Assembly (NCBI GenBank): GCA_030248135.1
Contig: JASANC010002375.1
Location: 1-64,000, forward strand
DNA: 64,000 nucleotides
From: Theristus sp. LFF4_11
Lineage: Eukaryota > Nematoda > Chromadorea > Monhysterida > Xyalidae
Direction: 5' to 3'
Part shown: positions 1 through 12,133 of the stretch, in pieces
Layout: every line of letters starts with the position of its first letter
How positions within the stretch are numbered: the first letter of the stretch is position 1
Translations under genes and position numbers: made by a program
Notes under the pieces: model-generated
The model's input: only the letters and a program-made list of their open reading frames with translations
What the model was told of the DNA's origin: nothing
Databases searched by the model: none

Positions 1-425
1 TCCACGTTGCTGCGTTAATGTTAAATTGAAATTGTACACACAGGCTGCAATGCACTTAAAGCTAAACATAAGAATGTACATTACGGGGCCTCTTGCTCAT
101 AACAACATACACGCGCACATACAGCACAGACACACAAGCGCACAGTAGACTAAGCCTTTTTACTTAACCCTTATTCTGCTCCAGCGGGTGTGTGTGTGGT
201 TGGTTTTAACGTTCTTGTGCGGGTGTTTTACGCGTTAGACTTTTTTAGTCAGCCAGTCCATTCTTTTAGCGTGGTCGGTCGATATTTTAACATTTAGTCT
301 CGTTGTTTCCATTTGTTTTCGCGGAGAAAAAAAACGCACTGAAGCTAAAAACTAGGTTAAACGCTTGTTAAACCTTGTTTTCCAACTTGTTTAACACACA
401 AGCTAAAAAAAAATTTCGTGAAAAA
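1..425. other. 5' flank, no gene seen
   Basis: No convincing coding exon or repeat was recognised. The last 130 bases are pyrimidine-rich and then A-rich, which would suit a promoter or 5' UTR for the Myb/SANT-like gene that follows. An in-frame ATG also exists at 375. Confidence 0.4.
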
Positions 426-932
426 ATGACCGAGCAAATCTATGAATCCGGCCTCGATGAGGGCTACGAGGAGCCACGCCACCAGTTGATCCGTCAGCGG
501 CGACCGAACTGGGGCAACAAGGATACGATCCTGCTCATGGGGCTGTACGAGCAGTTGCTGAAGTCAAACCGTCATAACAAGGTTCACTTTAGATGTTTCA
601 ACTGTTTTCCGATTGGCGATTTCTGTTATCTGCGCTTGTGGTGACAGATATTATTCCAAAGAATGTAGTTGTTTGAAAGTTTTGTTCACCGCGCTGCATT
701 GGACGCAGTTCACGAAAGCGTTTAACGGGCGAGCGAAAGTGAAACGAAATGTTGCCGAGGTGAGCAGTCTTGTGGCTATGGACTTGGATTAAAGAATGAA
801 AAAATGGCAGAACACAATTTTTTAAAAAATTTTGATCAAAAAACTTTTTAGGTCCGTACCAAGATCAGCAACATCAAAGATCTCGCGCGTCGTTATTACG
901 AGCTGACACTGGAGTGTAAACGGGCAGCTTGA
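426..932 (+). CDS. Myb/SANT-like DNA-binding protein (small, 3 exons)
   Basis: Exon 1 starts at ATG 426 (in-frame ATG also at 375) and encodes a basic helix with NWGNKDTILLMGLYEQLL, a first-helix pattern of trihelix Myb/SANT-like domains. Exon 2 (about 680-759, donor GTGAGC) reads LHWTQFTKAFNG, and exon 3 (852-932) reads VRTKISNIKDLARRYYEL before a TGA. Together they give a Trp-spaced helix set typical of this fold. Exon 2 to 3 joins cleanly in phase 0. The exon 1 to 2 junction is not resolved: the good donor at 582 is out of phase with the visible acceptor at 679, while a weaker donor at 571 would fit. Proteins of this kind are host factors or the accessory ORF of PIF/Harbinger transposons; Harbinger-like repeats are common in this window, so a transposon origin is possible. 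Confidence 0.5.
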
Positions 933-2084
933 GCAGGGCAGGGGTGCGTTATTTAAGATGACCAAAAACTCGTTGTAAAGGAGTACTGGTAAATCAAGTA
1001 GACCCATTCCAAAACACCTGAAAGAGCAGCTGCAGAACTTGCCACGGGGTCACTTTTTTACCGGTTTTGTTTGACAATATTGCCCCGTAAACGAGCACGA
1101 GAAACCACAGAATTGCCGCAACGTCATGGCCATTTGCCGGTGAATTCCATCGACAAACCGTGGGTCCGTCACATGCACCACTTGATGAACGCCACAAACA
1201 CGTCCACGGGTTATTGGGAGAACAAATTTAGCCCATCTCCGGCGAACATTGACACCCACGCCAGCGCAGAACAACGTCACAACCGCTTCGACAAGTGTTT
1301 GTCTCGGGGTCTCCCCGTTGTTTTTTATATTTTTTCTGTCAAAGAGCGTGTCAAATGTCAGTTGCAGCACGTCATCATCCGTAAAAATCACACAAGCACA
1401 CAAAAACACGAAGAAATCTAACCATTGAAATGCTCTGAAAAGGGTAAAAAAACCACGCGTACGCTCACGCGCTTATTGACAATTCCATATAATGCGAGGG
1501 GACGGAATCGGGTCTCGAAAAACACACGCAGAGAAGTGCTCTGACGCACAAGGATGAAAAAAAATCAATAGAATGTACTCGAGCGCTTTGACATTATATA
1601 TTCACACAACGCAACGGGGGCATTTGTGCAACGCGACTGTCTGGGTCTGGGACTGGGCGGGTCTTGAATGCTGAGCACAGAGAGCAGCGCGCAAATAGAA
1701 AAATACTGACGCGAGCGCGTTCTCTGAACACTGCTGTGTTTGTGAGCTTGTGTTGGGCTGGGCTTGGGCTGGCCGGGCACTGTGTTGTTTTTTGTTGCAC
1801 AAGGAGTTTGCTCTGTTATGCATGTTTCGTGTTTTCGTTATTTTTAGTTCTTTTGAGCAGAAAATTATGCGTGAAATTTTTAAATTTCTGTTTTTTGAAC
1901 TGATATTATTTGTCAAGTTCTCTTCTCGGACCATCTTTATCGTGCGTGACTGCTCTCGACCAAAGACGATTTTTCTTTTGTGTCTGCGATTTTAAACAGG
2001 CACACTTTCAGAGCCAGCTCAGAAGAACTCTGAAAAGTGCTAATCGGAGAATATCAAGTCCAGAGTCCATAAGAACAGTCGACG
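933..2084. other. Spacer with one doubtful open frame
   Basis: A + strand open frame at about 1083-1421 starts with a basic RKRARETT stretch, like the basic patch of the family's last exons, but no intron phase joins it to the preceding gene without a stop. The rest is the 5' flank of member A. No repeat was recognised. Confidence 0.25.
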
Positions 2085-3270
2085 ATGTCATCGATCATCG
2101 ACGACGTCGACATCCCTTTGCCGATCGGTGGCCATTTCGGCGTTGCGATGTTTTTGGCGTCGACATCGGGCGGCTCTCGTCCGAGCGGCGGCGGTCACGG
2201 CCCGGAACTGACGTTGAAGGTGCGAAACGGCGAGTTCCTGCACACCTACGGAAAGCACTCGACGAACACGGACGGCTCCATCTCGTACCAGTGCAGTCGC
2301 TGCAAACGACTCAACTACACGCTGTCCGTCAAGCGACCGGTGCCGCGCGCCAAGGTGCGCAACGGCGTCCACATCATCGATCCGTTGGCGCGACCGCATT
2401 TCTGCATCGAACAGATGTCCAACCAGCTCGTTGATCAGCCAATCATCGTTGAACATCTCAACCTGGACAACGTGCCGCAGCCGCTGTCGCGCAGCGAACT
2501 GCAGCAGTTGAATCTGCGCGATGTCGCACCTCCGCAACAGGTTGCGGTTTTGTTCTCGGTTTTTTTCGTGTCGCATTGTGTAAACTTGGAGTCAGATTTT
2601 GGTCAGATTAGACCCGGTTTCGCACCAGAGTTCAGACTTTCTCGATGTTTCCGGAATGTTTTTCCCGGAAGCCGTCGTACCGTAACCGAGAAAAAACGTT
2701 ATTCTCGAAACATCCAAAGATAATCCAAACGCAGGTGCGTAGCCGGATTTCTTTGTGTCATTTGACGATTGTTGACTTTGTTAAACAGTCTGGAAGACAG
2801 GCTTGTGAATGTCTTGTCTCCATCGTGTGTACAATTCATTACGTTCGTGGATACAAATCACAATGATCACCTACGATCTGATCATTGTTTCGGTTCACCT
2901 CTGTCGTGTTCCAGTTTTATAGCCCGACTTCATGTTTCAGCTACCACCAAATCAGCAACATGGCAGTATTCTCTCCTCGGGTAACAACAGTCATGCTGGC
3001 CCAAGAATAGACGATGACACTGGTAGCCTGCAATTCACCGGCCAGCCACCGCACCTGTCGATCAACGTTCAACCATCGCAGGAACCGAAACGAGCAGCCT
3101 TCGGAATCGGTCAATTTAAACAGCGACACGTTACGCAATTGCGTCGGTTTCGCTCTCGCTACAAGCCCCGCATGCCGTTCTTCGCCTTCGCGAATAATCC
3201 ATCCATCACGAATCAGCGTCAACGTCGTCAAATGGCGTTTCAGTACCACCAGCCGCAGACGGTCATGCAG
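2085..3270 (+). CDS. Array member A: CxxC/HxC module plus Gln/Asn-rich linker, no coiled coil
   Basis: Exon 1 (2085-2540) holds the whole module in one exon: strands ending in a Y-G-K turn, YQCSRC with Cys 70 and 73, then NGVHIIDPLARPHFC with His 105 and Cys 107. The pattern C-x2-C-x31-H-x-C suggests one zinc ion, and the fold may be FLYWCH-like (inference). Exon 2 (2941-3270) is a polar linker rich in Gln, Asn, Arg and Pro. Both exons end in phase 0 before GT donors at 2541 and 3271. No coiled-coil exon follows before member B, so A is either truncated, short by design, or spliced to exons further downstream. The absence of an intron inside the module groups it with members E and G. Confidence 0.6.
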
Positions 3271-4270
3271 GTATTTTTGATCATTTTTCGATAGCGACAT
3301 GCAGAAGAGCGATTAATTCATCATTCTAGCCCCTTTTTACTATGGTTACATTTCTAGTTCGAAACAGAGTGAGGACTTTGCTGAAATGCTGAAACTCGAG
3401 GCTTGTCTGAATTTCACGGAGCAAAATACAACTCCAATTATACTATCAACTGATTGGTTGGTGATCACGTGATGCATGCCAGACTCCAGCAACTCGAAAC
3501 GCCCTGCCCAAAAAGCATACATCACGTGATCACCAACCAATCAGCCGATTGCCCGTAATTTGGAGTTCGACTGTGCATGTAATGGAACCATTTGTATGAA
3601 AAATTTCATCATTTGCAATTTGCTGTAACAAAGAGCACAGCAACCAACACAAAACCCCAAGGACACAACTGCATTAAGAGCAGGCAGGCTTCTGCTGAGC
3701 CAAGCAACGTGCGGAGATTATGCGTGCGTGCGTGTGTGTCCGATCCGCCGTAAAGAGAAACACACTGAAAATCAATATTGAGCGCGCGCTCGGCTATCTG
3801 AAATTATATGCTGCAGGCAAGCAAAACCCCCCGCGCAGACATCTGCAAAATGTGCACATTTTGTAGTGCGTTTGGCAGCGAATACAGGACAGGAGATTCT
3901 GTTCACTGCTGTGCGTTTTGCTCCGCTGACATTTTTTCTTCGTTCCTTGGCGTTTATTTTCTGTTGCACATTTTTTGTACTCACGTATGCGCTGCTGAAG
4001 TTACCAGATCGTTTTTATTTGTTGACAAGTTTATTAATTTTTTTCTTTTGTTTTTGAAATAAATTTAATTTATTTTAATTATTCGCGCACCGGTTCCGGA
4101 AATAAGATCGTTTTGCTTTCATCCATGCTATTTTGAACTGATTGACCAATTGAAACTTGTCATCTTTTTCTTTCAATGTTGCTTCCTTCTGGTTTCAGAA
4201 GAAGAGTTCTTTTTGAACACCGTCAATTTTCTTTTCGAAACCAAAAAAACGAAACCTGCAACAAAACCAA
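3271..4270. other. Spacer between members A and B
   Basis: It holds one inverted-repeat MITE (about 3427-3574, listed separately). The rest is A/T-rich flank without a credible exon on either strand. Confidence 0.5.
3427..3574. mobile_element. MITE, family 1 (TIR CAGTCGAACTC)
   Basis: Inverted arms share the core GATTGGTTGGTGATCACGTG and end in a form of CAGTCGAACTC next to TA. The CAGT start and TA borders resemble Tc1/mariner MITEs. Other copies are near 15.9, 25.4, 26.4, 43.9, 55.1, 56.0 and 58.2 kb. Confidence 0.75.
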
Positions 4271-5840
4271 ATGTCGACCAGACGGGAACGGGACTATTTG
4301 TTCGGCAGCACGGAGCCGTCGAACGTCAAGATCATCTGGGGCTTGTCGCAGAAGTGTCGCCCGTTGGCGTTGGCACGCAGTCGCGACGGCCAGCACCTGT
4401 ATCAGTTCGAGAGTGTTTGCGGCATTTCGAAGCGAACTGGTGCCACGGTGTATCGTTGCAGTCGCTGTTATCAGATCAATCGACAAGCGACGAACAAATA
4501 CAGTGAGAGACCTGTTTGCAGCAGCAGTTGCAGATTTGTCAGTGGTGGAAATTAAGGGCATTCATGAAGCAGTATTTAGTGACCGCGTACTTAGTCACCA
4601 AATACTGTTTCATGAATGCCGCTTTGGTTTCCACGGTTGTTGTTCACGGACACGGTTCCACGGACACTGTTCCTGAAGAGCGAGCAATCAGTTTCAGACG
4701 GTAATGTTGCACAAGTCGCAAACAAACAGACACGCACATACGCGACCGCATTGGAGCAGCGCGCCCAGACAGCGTCGCATTGCAGTGCAACATTGCTGTC
4801 TTATCAACTGAGTGCAGTGTTCTCAAAATATAACAGACCTGTGACAAGAAGAGCGGACATAGCAAAAAAAACGTGAATTCTCGTTTGTGCACACACGAAT
4901 GTTCGATGAACACGCGAATGCTGTGATCGGTGACCAGTCAGCGTTTGCCCTGTCAAAAAGCAACCAAAAAGACCGCAATCAGCCCTCTGTCAGTCAATCG
5001 ACCAATTAAAAACAACTCCAGTTTCAATTTTCATTTCAACGACCAGACGCTCCGTCGCGATCGGTGCCACGAATCGGCGGCAAAGACGGCTACTGGATGA
5101 CCGATCCGACGTTGATCGAATCGCGACATTTCTGCACCACCGACGAATCGCAGACGACCATCGGAACGGTGCTCGAGCGACAGAACTATCGGTCGACCAG
5201 AGAGAAACTCGCACAGCAACAGCCGACGAACAAGAGACGCCGTCTTGAGGTCGGTCGGTGTCGGTCGGATCGACAGACAACGATTGAGACGGTTTTTTTC
5301 GATTTGAAACGCGTGGAAACTTTACTTTCGAGTGTTCTTTGGAGTATGAAGCCGCAAAATAGAAAAAAAACGACTGAACGCATTGACACCGACGCCTGGG
5401 CCAGGTTTGATACCGCATGGTCGAAAAGAACCCGAGCTTCAGAAAAGTCATTTGTGGTGATTTTTCACAACACTGCGGCGATATATCACTGGACCGGGTT
5501 CACAAGAGAATTCAGCATTTGTTTTGTTCGCTAAATCACATCACACCTTACGGCGTTTCAGCAGGACCTCAACGAGCTCTCCCGAATTGCTCGATCTCAC
5601 GACTCAACGATCGCGATGAAAACGATCAAGGAGCACGCGAAACTACAACTGATCCTGCGTCGATTTAATCAAGACGAACGTGGATTCGCCGAAAAATACC
5701 CGGAACTGAGCGAGTTTTGTCGAGATATTATGGCCAAACCGAATTTTCACCACGCGGATGAGAGTGGAGTTGCTTCGTGCGACCCTTCTGCGGAGTCGAC
5801 GACGCCGATTTACGTTGACGGGGAATTACCGTGGCATTCG
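4271..5840 (+). CDS. Array member B: CxxC/HxC module with phase-1 intron
   Basis: Exon 1 (4271-4502) starts at ATG and carries a beta-rich stretch with HLYQF, then YRCSRC. It ends in phase 1 at donor GTGAGA. Exon 2 (5047-5249) completes the split codon and reads DGYWMTDP then SRHFC, so the His-x-Cys half is kept although Trp replaces the usual first His. Exon 3 (from 5562, phase 0) is helical and charged (LQLILRRFNQDERGF) and differs from the other linkers; its end is uncertain, either a donor at 5841 or the stop at about 5991. No typical coiled coil follows. A Harbinger-like MITE sits in intron 1. Exon layout is shared only with member C. Confidence 0.6.
4555..4623. mobile_element. MITE, family 2 (PIF/Harbinger-like)
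   Basis: A 69-base near-perfect palindrome with ends GGGCATTCATGAAGCAGTAT and its complement, flanked by TTA on the left and TTG on the right, inside intron 1 of member B. A 3-base TTA-like target is typical of PIF/Harbinger. Confidence 0.7.
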
Positions 5841-5991
5841 GTGGTCGGGATCTCCCTACTTTTATTGAATTTGTTTTTCGGAAACAAAATTTTGGTTTTA
5901 TTTCCGGCATTCAGCGGCGAAATCAGGTCCACCAACACATCCTGCTCGCATAGTGGCAAAACCTTGCAATTTCCACAGAAACAACGAGTAT

Positions 5992-6510
5992 AAGGCCGCG
6001 GCAACAATGAACGACAAACAAAAAAATAGAGCAAACAGCGATCCAAACAAGCGCTTGCTGCAGCATGGAACAGAAAAAAAGAATAAATATATGCAGAAGA
6101 CATAGTCTCGCACCGGGAAAATCGATAGAGGCACTATTTTACTGCAGTTTACTTGGGGACGCAGATGTATACGATACCAATTTTACTGCCTGCTGCGGAA
6201 GTGTGCGTGAAACATCTTGTTTACTAATAATAATGTGGGACGTTGCACAAGGAACGAACACGCGCACACACGCAGACAAGATAAGATGCCCTTTGCTTTA
6301 TGGTTGTTGCGCATGCTGTTCTCATTCTGCTGTCACTTGCCGTTTTCTTCCACTGCGTTGTTAACTCTGACGTATTTGGCCTGAGGCGAAGTTTATTTTC
6401 AGGCGTTCCAGAGTTTCGAAGAACTGCGCAGTCATAAATCTCTCACTGTTTTTTGTCGCTCTGATCAGTCTGCCTGAAATTCCGTTATATTAAAAAAAGA
6501 AGACGCGGAA
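5992..6510. other. Spacer between members B and C
   Basis: No coding exon or repeat was recognised. The last 100 bases are the T-rich flank of member C. Confidence 0.4.
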
Positions 6511-7437
6511 ATGGAGCACTCTGGTGTGCCGATCGTGTGGACGACGTCGTCGCACGGTAATCCGTTGGCGGTCGTCAAAAGCACCGACGGTCAGCATGTG
6601 TTTCGATTCGTCAACAAATACCCGCGAAATCCGGCGTCGCAGTTGTATCGTTGTCTCGGCTGTCACATGGGGTCGGCGAAGCTGCGCTCGCGGGGTGAGA
6701 AGAATGTGCACGACCGATGTTGTAGGGTTCACTGTGGTCGTTCAAGACAGAGTTTGTTGCAAAAAAAGCATTAACATTATCATTATTGGATTGAACAGTC
6801 ACAACATGAGAAGCGGGAGTCGAAGAAATGTCGGATTGTTTGATAGTGAAATTTGTGTATATCGTCAGTTGTTTAGATGTGTTCACATGAACTCCATGTT
6901 CAAAATCGCACTGAAAAAAGGATTTCACCGTTTTATGATCTCGGTTAATTTTCATTTAGTTTTTTTGATTAAAAAATCTTCAGTTTTTTCGCTCGCTAAT
7001 TTCTTCCAAGAAATCTCTCACCGACAGGTTTTTTTTGAGAAAATGGACACACTTCAAGCAACCATCAAACTAAGCTGAGAAGTACAACAAAAAGCATCAC
7101 ATGAATTTGATTTTCCAAAAAACGTCGCTCGCATTCATTCCGACTTTCTATGCTGCCAGACCTGCCGTCGCGTCACACGCCGCATCTGCTCGCGCGCAAC
7201 GGCTACTGGATGACCGATCCGGCCTCGATCGAGTCGACGCATTTCTGTCGTGACCGCGAGCTGTTCGCACGACTGAAAAAAATGCCGATCGTGCACAGGA
7301 AGAAACAAAAACGGAAGAACAAGCCGGTTGCGTCGACGTCGTCGCAAGCGCACGTTCTGATCGACAACAGAGACGACGACGATCTGTTCTTGGGGCGATT
7401 TCAGGCGTCCCCGCCGCCGAAGCAGCGACAAGTTTCT
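6511..7437 (+). CDS. Array member C: CxxC/HxC module, truncated
   Basis: Exon 1 (6511-6694) starts at ATG, has the strand GQHVFRF and then YRCLGC, and ends in phase 1 at a GTGAGA donor. Exon 2 (7160-7437) supplies the two missing bases and reads NGYWMTDP then STHFC, followed by a Lys/Arg-rich stretch (HRKKQKRKNK) and an Asp-rich stretch (RDDDD). Donor GTAAAT at 7438 leaves phase 0. The layout matches member B exactly, so the two are a recent duplicate pair. No linker or coiled coil is found before the ATG of member D. Since D has phase-0 exon starts at 9635 and 10344, C could be an alternative N-terminus for D; RNA would decide. Confidence 0.6.
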
Positions 7438-8759
7438 GTAAATCGTCCATCCGGTTTTTTTGTTGGTCAATCTTTGTTACTGATTGGGGGGCCGTGGTCG
7501 GCAACGTCTGAACTTTCCAAAATAACTGTCACAGTTCACAATCGGCGGTAGAAATAGCTATGTAGTGACTTGATTTTAGTCGCTTGGGGTTCATTTTCAT
7601 TTATGTGGTCCACGGATACAATCTAAGTGGGCGATTCCGGCCCGAGGACCAACGCGGTGGGGGGGGCCTCGCCATTGAGGGGGGGGGGGCCAGTGATCTT
7701 AGCCGTTTCGCGAGCGATCGAATCCTTTCTTTGGGCGTAAAATTTGAAGTTATTTTATAATTTCCTCTTCGATTTAATCTAAAATCACCCATGGAAATTC
7801 TGTATTCTGTGCAAAAAAGAAAAATAGATAAAAATCATTAGCTTTTTCGTTGTTGTTACGTACGCACCGCTTGTACACACAGCACGTGACAAAAAAGGAG
7901 TTGTCTTCATTGATTTTTTTTTGGGTACAATTTTCCTGGACAAACCAGTTCAGGGCTAAGCTGGCTAACTGCCCGAAATCCGCAAATGTCAAAGTTTCAT
8001 TTGTCTACAATACAAAGTACGAGGGTTGCCATGTGCAACCGAAATCATAAATAAACGGCGCAAAAATATGGCTCTTATGTACTTGATGGGAAAAAGAAGG
8101 GCACAAGGCCATATTCCTCCTTTTATATGCGTCTCCCGCATTTTTAGATAATTATTAGTTAAGGCCAGTTCTACCAATTGTGTTCAGCACTTCCGCAGGC
8201 GCCTCCAACAAAGTTTTCACAGTGATACAGAATCACAGACCAGCTGGTGAAAACCGCAGGAAAACGAAAACTTATAAATGATCGCATGAGTGAAAGCAGC
8301 CGTGGCCAGCCACATTGCGCATAGCAGAAAGAGACAAGCGTACGCATTTTGCTGGACAGACGCAGAACATTGATGCATAAGTGAAAATGTGCAAGTGAAA
8401 CAACGCGCGGTGAGCGCACGTGCTGCTGAGACCGCCCGCATATTCTATGAAACATTACTTTGCGTATGGCGCTCACAGAATAAACGAGCGCATTGTGTAC
8501 CTTCAGTATACAGCCGATATTTTGTCAGTAACTAACGTTTCATCACAACATTCTTTTGCGTCCGCACGTTTTGGTATACTTTTTGAACATTTTCGACACA
8601 TTGGTGAAAATTTCGAATCGACTTCGACTATCAAGGAGGTCATTTCGACTGTTGTTCATTCAATCCTTCAAATCAACACACATCCGTCAGTCGAATAAAC
8701 CGTGTCACTTAGATGTTGAACTAACAACAAAATTTGGACACCCAAAAAGACCACCAACA
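7438..8759. other. Spacer or long intron between C and D
   Basis: It includes two short G-tracts (about 7658-7690). No family exon or clear inverted repeat was recognised; the last 200 bases are the probable promoter and 5' UTR of member D. Confidence 0.4.
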
Positions 8760-11700
8760 ATGTCGACCAGCACCAACACTGCGAACAATCGCGACCAGCA
8801 CGACAATGACGCGACGACGTTGGAAGCGCGAACGAACGAAGTGCTCGGACTGATCGGCTGTCAAACATTCACGATGGCCGACGACCAGACGTCGCTGCGG
8901 CCGAGTCGTGGCGGCGCCGGACGTGGCCCGTCGAAATACTACAACGTCGTACGGGTGTTCAAGTCGCCCGCCGAATGTACGACGTTCTTCAAACGCGAAC
9001 TCTGGGAGTCGTTCGTGTCGGCGGCCAGTGGGAAACGCCGCCAGCGCTGGAAGAAACGGCGCCACTCGGTGTGCCAGGGCGGCCGCAAGCACTGGTTCTC
9101 GTGCAATCAGGTGCATTGCTGCGGTGCGCTTGCTTGGTTTTGGATCAGCTTTTTGTGCTGAAGCTTCTCAGTTTTTGTGCCGAAAAGTCGCGTTTATAAA
9201 AAACGGAAAGCAGAAAATTTTAGTTTCTTATTAGGTTGTTATAAGACGATACCTTGACGCCGACGCGTGTTTCTCAAAAATCTTAAGGTGCTCTTTTTAA
9301 ACGCATGTTGTCATATGTGCACATTTTTAATTTGTAAATTTCCAAATTTTATAGGCAGCTTATGGATGCGACTTTCGAACAGTGACCAACTCAAGAATTG
9401 TTTCGGGGATTAGGTTTTTTCGCTCAGTCAGTAACTAATTAGTTCAGTTCTGTTTTTTACAGGGTATAATTTCACAGGGCCAGTAGTTCGAAGGGAAGTC
9501 AGCGGTTGAGTGCGGAGATGTTGACCTGCTACCTGCACATGTGTTTCAGCCTGAAATAATCGACAGCGCGATTCTGCTCATATTACATTTGAAAATCTCA
9601 ACTGTCATTATCGTAATCAGAAACTCCACTCCAGGGTGCTGTCAACCGACCATGTCCCGTGTGGTCCTACCTTCTGCTGAACCCAAACGGCACCGCCGTC
9701 TGGGCGACGTCAATGGATGAACACGATCATGACACGGAAGAAACGGAACGAGATGCGACCGAAAATCAAGAAGATAATGAGACGAATGAGGAAGATGCTC
9801 AAGAGCAGGACATCCGAAAACTGGCCGATAGTCTGGCGAAACATTTCGACTGCGATGAGCCGCGTTCTGTAGGTTGAGGAAATTATCCGAATCAGGATTC
9901 AGGAAGATCTGAAAGATCTGACGGAAAGAAGAAAAAACCGCTGTTCAATAGATTAACGCAGATGTGACTTGTGCTTAAGGTTTTGATCTTTTGGCACGCC
10001 CGCTCGCATAGTTCCTTGTTCACAGTTACGGTTCGTGTGTCACTCACCGGCGGGGAGCGGCTCAAGTTGATTTGAAATTGCTCAAAAAAATTTAATAACA
10101 AACTCTTTGCGTTTCTAAATGATTCGCAAGCCACAAAACTCGATCGCATTCAAAGTCAGCATGGTCAGCTCAGCACGCGCACGGAAATTTCATGTACTCG
10201 AAAAACAAATACATTCAAAAGTACGACATTACACTGTAGAACAACACTGACATTTCACGCGAGTTTTGTTTAATTCTTCAAAAAAACTCAAAATTTTAAT
10301 TATTTTTTTTGATCTGTTTACCCTTTAATCTTTCCTTTTTCAGTCAACATCACCAATGGCGTCCACAAATCAACAGCAGCGTCCTTATGATTTGGATTCG
10401 ATTGGCGCAAACATGATGCCACGAGCGGCAGGTTGGAGCTTTTTTAAACGTATTTTTTTCCTTCACCATATCAGACTGATCAGGCCTCGCAGATTGCACA
10501 TCCGAAAAGGCACATCAAAAACGCTGTGCGAAACAAAAATTTCCCATACAACCGGTCTCAAAAACTCAAGCACAGTCAGTCAGTCTTTGGTTATTTGTGC
10601 CACCCCATTAGCGTGATTCGACATTTCTGTTTTTTCAAAGCCCGTTGTTTGTCACCATCGTGGCCTGGGTGGGTAGTATGGCGCGTTTGTTCGTGCGTTC
10701 GGAGGATCGAGTCCCGCCAAAAGGTGTATTGGTACTAAATGGTAGACTTACCTCGACGAGTGTCCCATTTGATGGCGTTCTCTGGACGCTGTTCTGGGTT
10801 AATCCCGGTTAAAAATAACGTCTAAAATTACTGTTCGTTCGTTTTTCAGGCTCGCTTCAGCGCAAACGCCAACGTGAGATGATCCGCTTGCCGGAGGATG
10901 ACATGGACAGCTTTGACCATGGTACGAGTTTCTTTTCGAGTCGCGCTTTTTTTCTCGAAGTTTCAACCGAAACGTTTGTTTGACAAACTGAACAGTTTTT
11001 GTCTGTCCAGTCCAGTGTTGTTTGGGTTGTGAAATGTTTTTTTTCACGCTAGGCGACAGCAATGAAGCGAGCTTGTTTGAGGAGAGTTTGCAATCGGCGT
11101 TTGGCAGCACGATTCCGAAAACCGAGATTCCCGATGAGGATGACTACGAGCAGCCAATTGCGACTGGATTTCCCGGTGGTTAGTTTTCATGTCCAGTCGT
11201 TTTGAGTGAGTAGGATAACAAGAAATGCACAGCATTTTGATAACGAGCTTGCTCTGTGTATTCTGAAACATTAGCGAGTTTCAAAAGGTACGCTCGCGCG
11301 CAGAATTGTCTTTTTGTCTTTGACTGTTCAATCTAGAAGCGTTCAATTTATTCGCAAACTGCGACTGGCGACAACATCGCAGTCACACAATTCCAGAGGC
11401 GACAGCCCAACCACAGCAAACGCAATTCCACCACGACGCGTACGCACCACAACGAGCGCTCGATAATACGCGCTCCGGGAAGCGCGCGCGCGTGCAGAAC
11501 GAGACGACGACGACGTCGCAGGTTTGCTCGTCGGCAGCACTGATCAGCCAACCGAGTCCACGTGCCACGAATCCACCGATGATCGACAGCCAGCAGCAAC
11601 AGCGGAACATCACCACAAACTCACCGAATCCACTCGGTGCACGAGCGATCGATGGCAAAGACACGGTCGGTGGCGGCAACAGCAATCCCGCTCAGCAGCA

Positions 11701-12133
11701 GTCGAGTAACTCGCGCTCTAGTGCCGGTCACGGTCGTCCCGGACAGAGTGCGACCGGGCAAGGTCACCAGAATAATAATAATAATGGCAACAACAACAAC
11801 AACGACGCCCCGTCGCCAAACCAGCCCAACGAAGCGTCTACTCGGTGCAACATCGACCAGCTGCAGGAGACGCTGCTGAAGCAACAGATCGAAATGGTGA
11901 AAGAGAAGCGCCGACTGATCGCTGAGAAACGACGAACCAATCAGCTGAAAGCGCGCTATTACGCGCAACAGTTGAGTCGTGTTGGTGTGCCCGTGCAGCA
12001 GCCAATCAGCGAACAGTATGCGGCTGCAGAGGAGCCAATCACTGACGAGCAAAGTGATGCGAACCAACAACAGCAGGCGAATGGGCACGCGGCGACCGCC
12101 ATTGTGATGCCCGGCAGTGAATTGAGCTTTTGA
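8760..12133 (+). CDS. Array member D: FAR1/FLYWCH-like Cys/His domain on the family coiled-coil chassis
   Basis: Six exons (8760-9110, 9635-9868, 10344-10431, 10850-10921, 11053-11175, 11337-12133) join in phases 0, 0, 1, 1, 1 and give 554 residues to a stop at 12131. The N-terminal domain differs from its neighbours: it spans exons 1 and 2 with RWKKRRHSVC, GRKHWFSC, NRPCPVWSY and ATSMDEHDH. Three Cys plus a final H-x-H is the order seen in FAR1 and FLYWCH zinc domains of the WRKY-GCM1 group (inference). Exon 2 continues into a Glu/Asp-rich stretch. The last exon has a basic patch (GKRAR), Gln/Asn/Ser-rich sequence with an Asn run, then the family coiled coil starting IDQLQETLLKQQIEM and ending LKARYYAQQL. 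A SINE fragment lies in intron 3. Confidence 0.8.
10656..10805 (+). repeat. tRNA-derived SINE, type 2
   Basis: It has a tRNA-like head with GGAGGATCGAGTCCCGCC, a B-box-like element, and ends GACGCTGTTCTGGGTTA. The same head and tail occur on the - strand at about 28916-29065. It lies in intron 3 of member D. Confidence 0.6.

Noticed and set aside
2088..2576. Long - strand open frame opposite member A
   Set aside because: It is the complement of a codon-biased exon; similar shadows occur opposite most family exons (for example 30490-31197 and 41850-42323).
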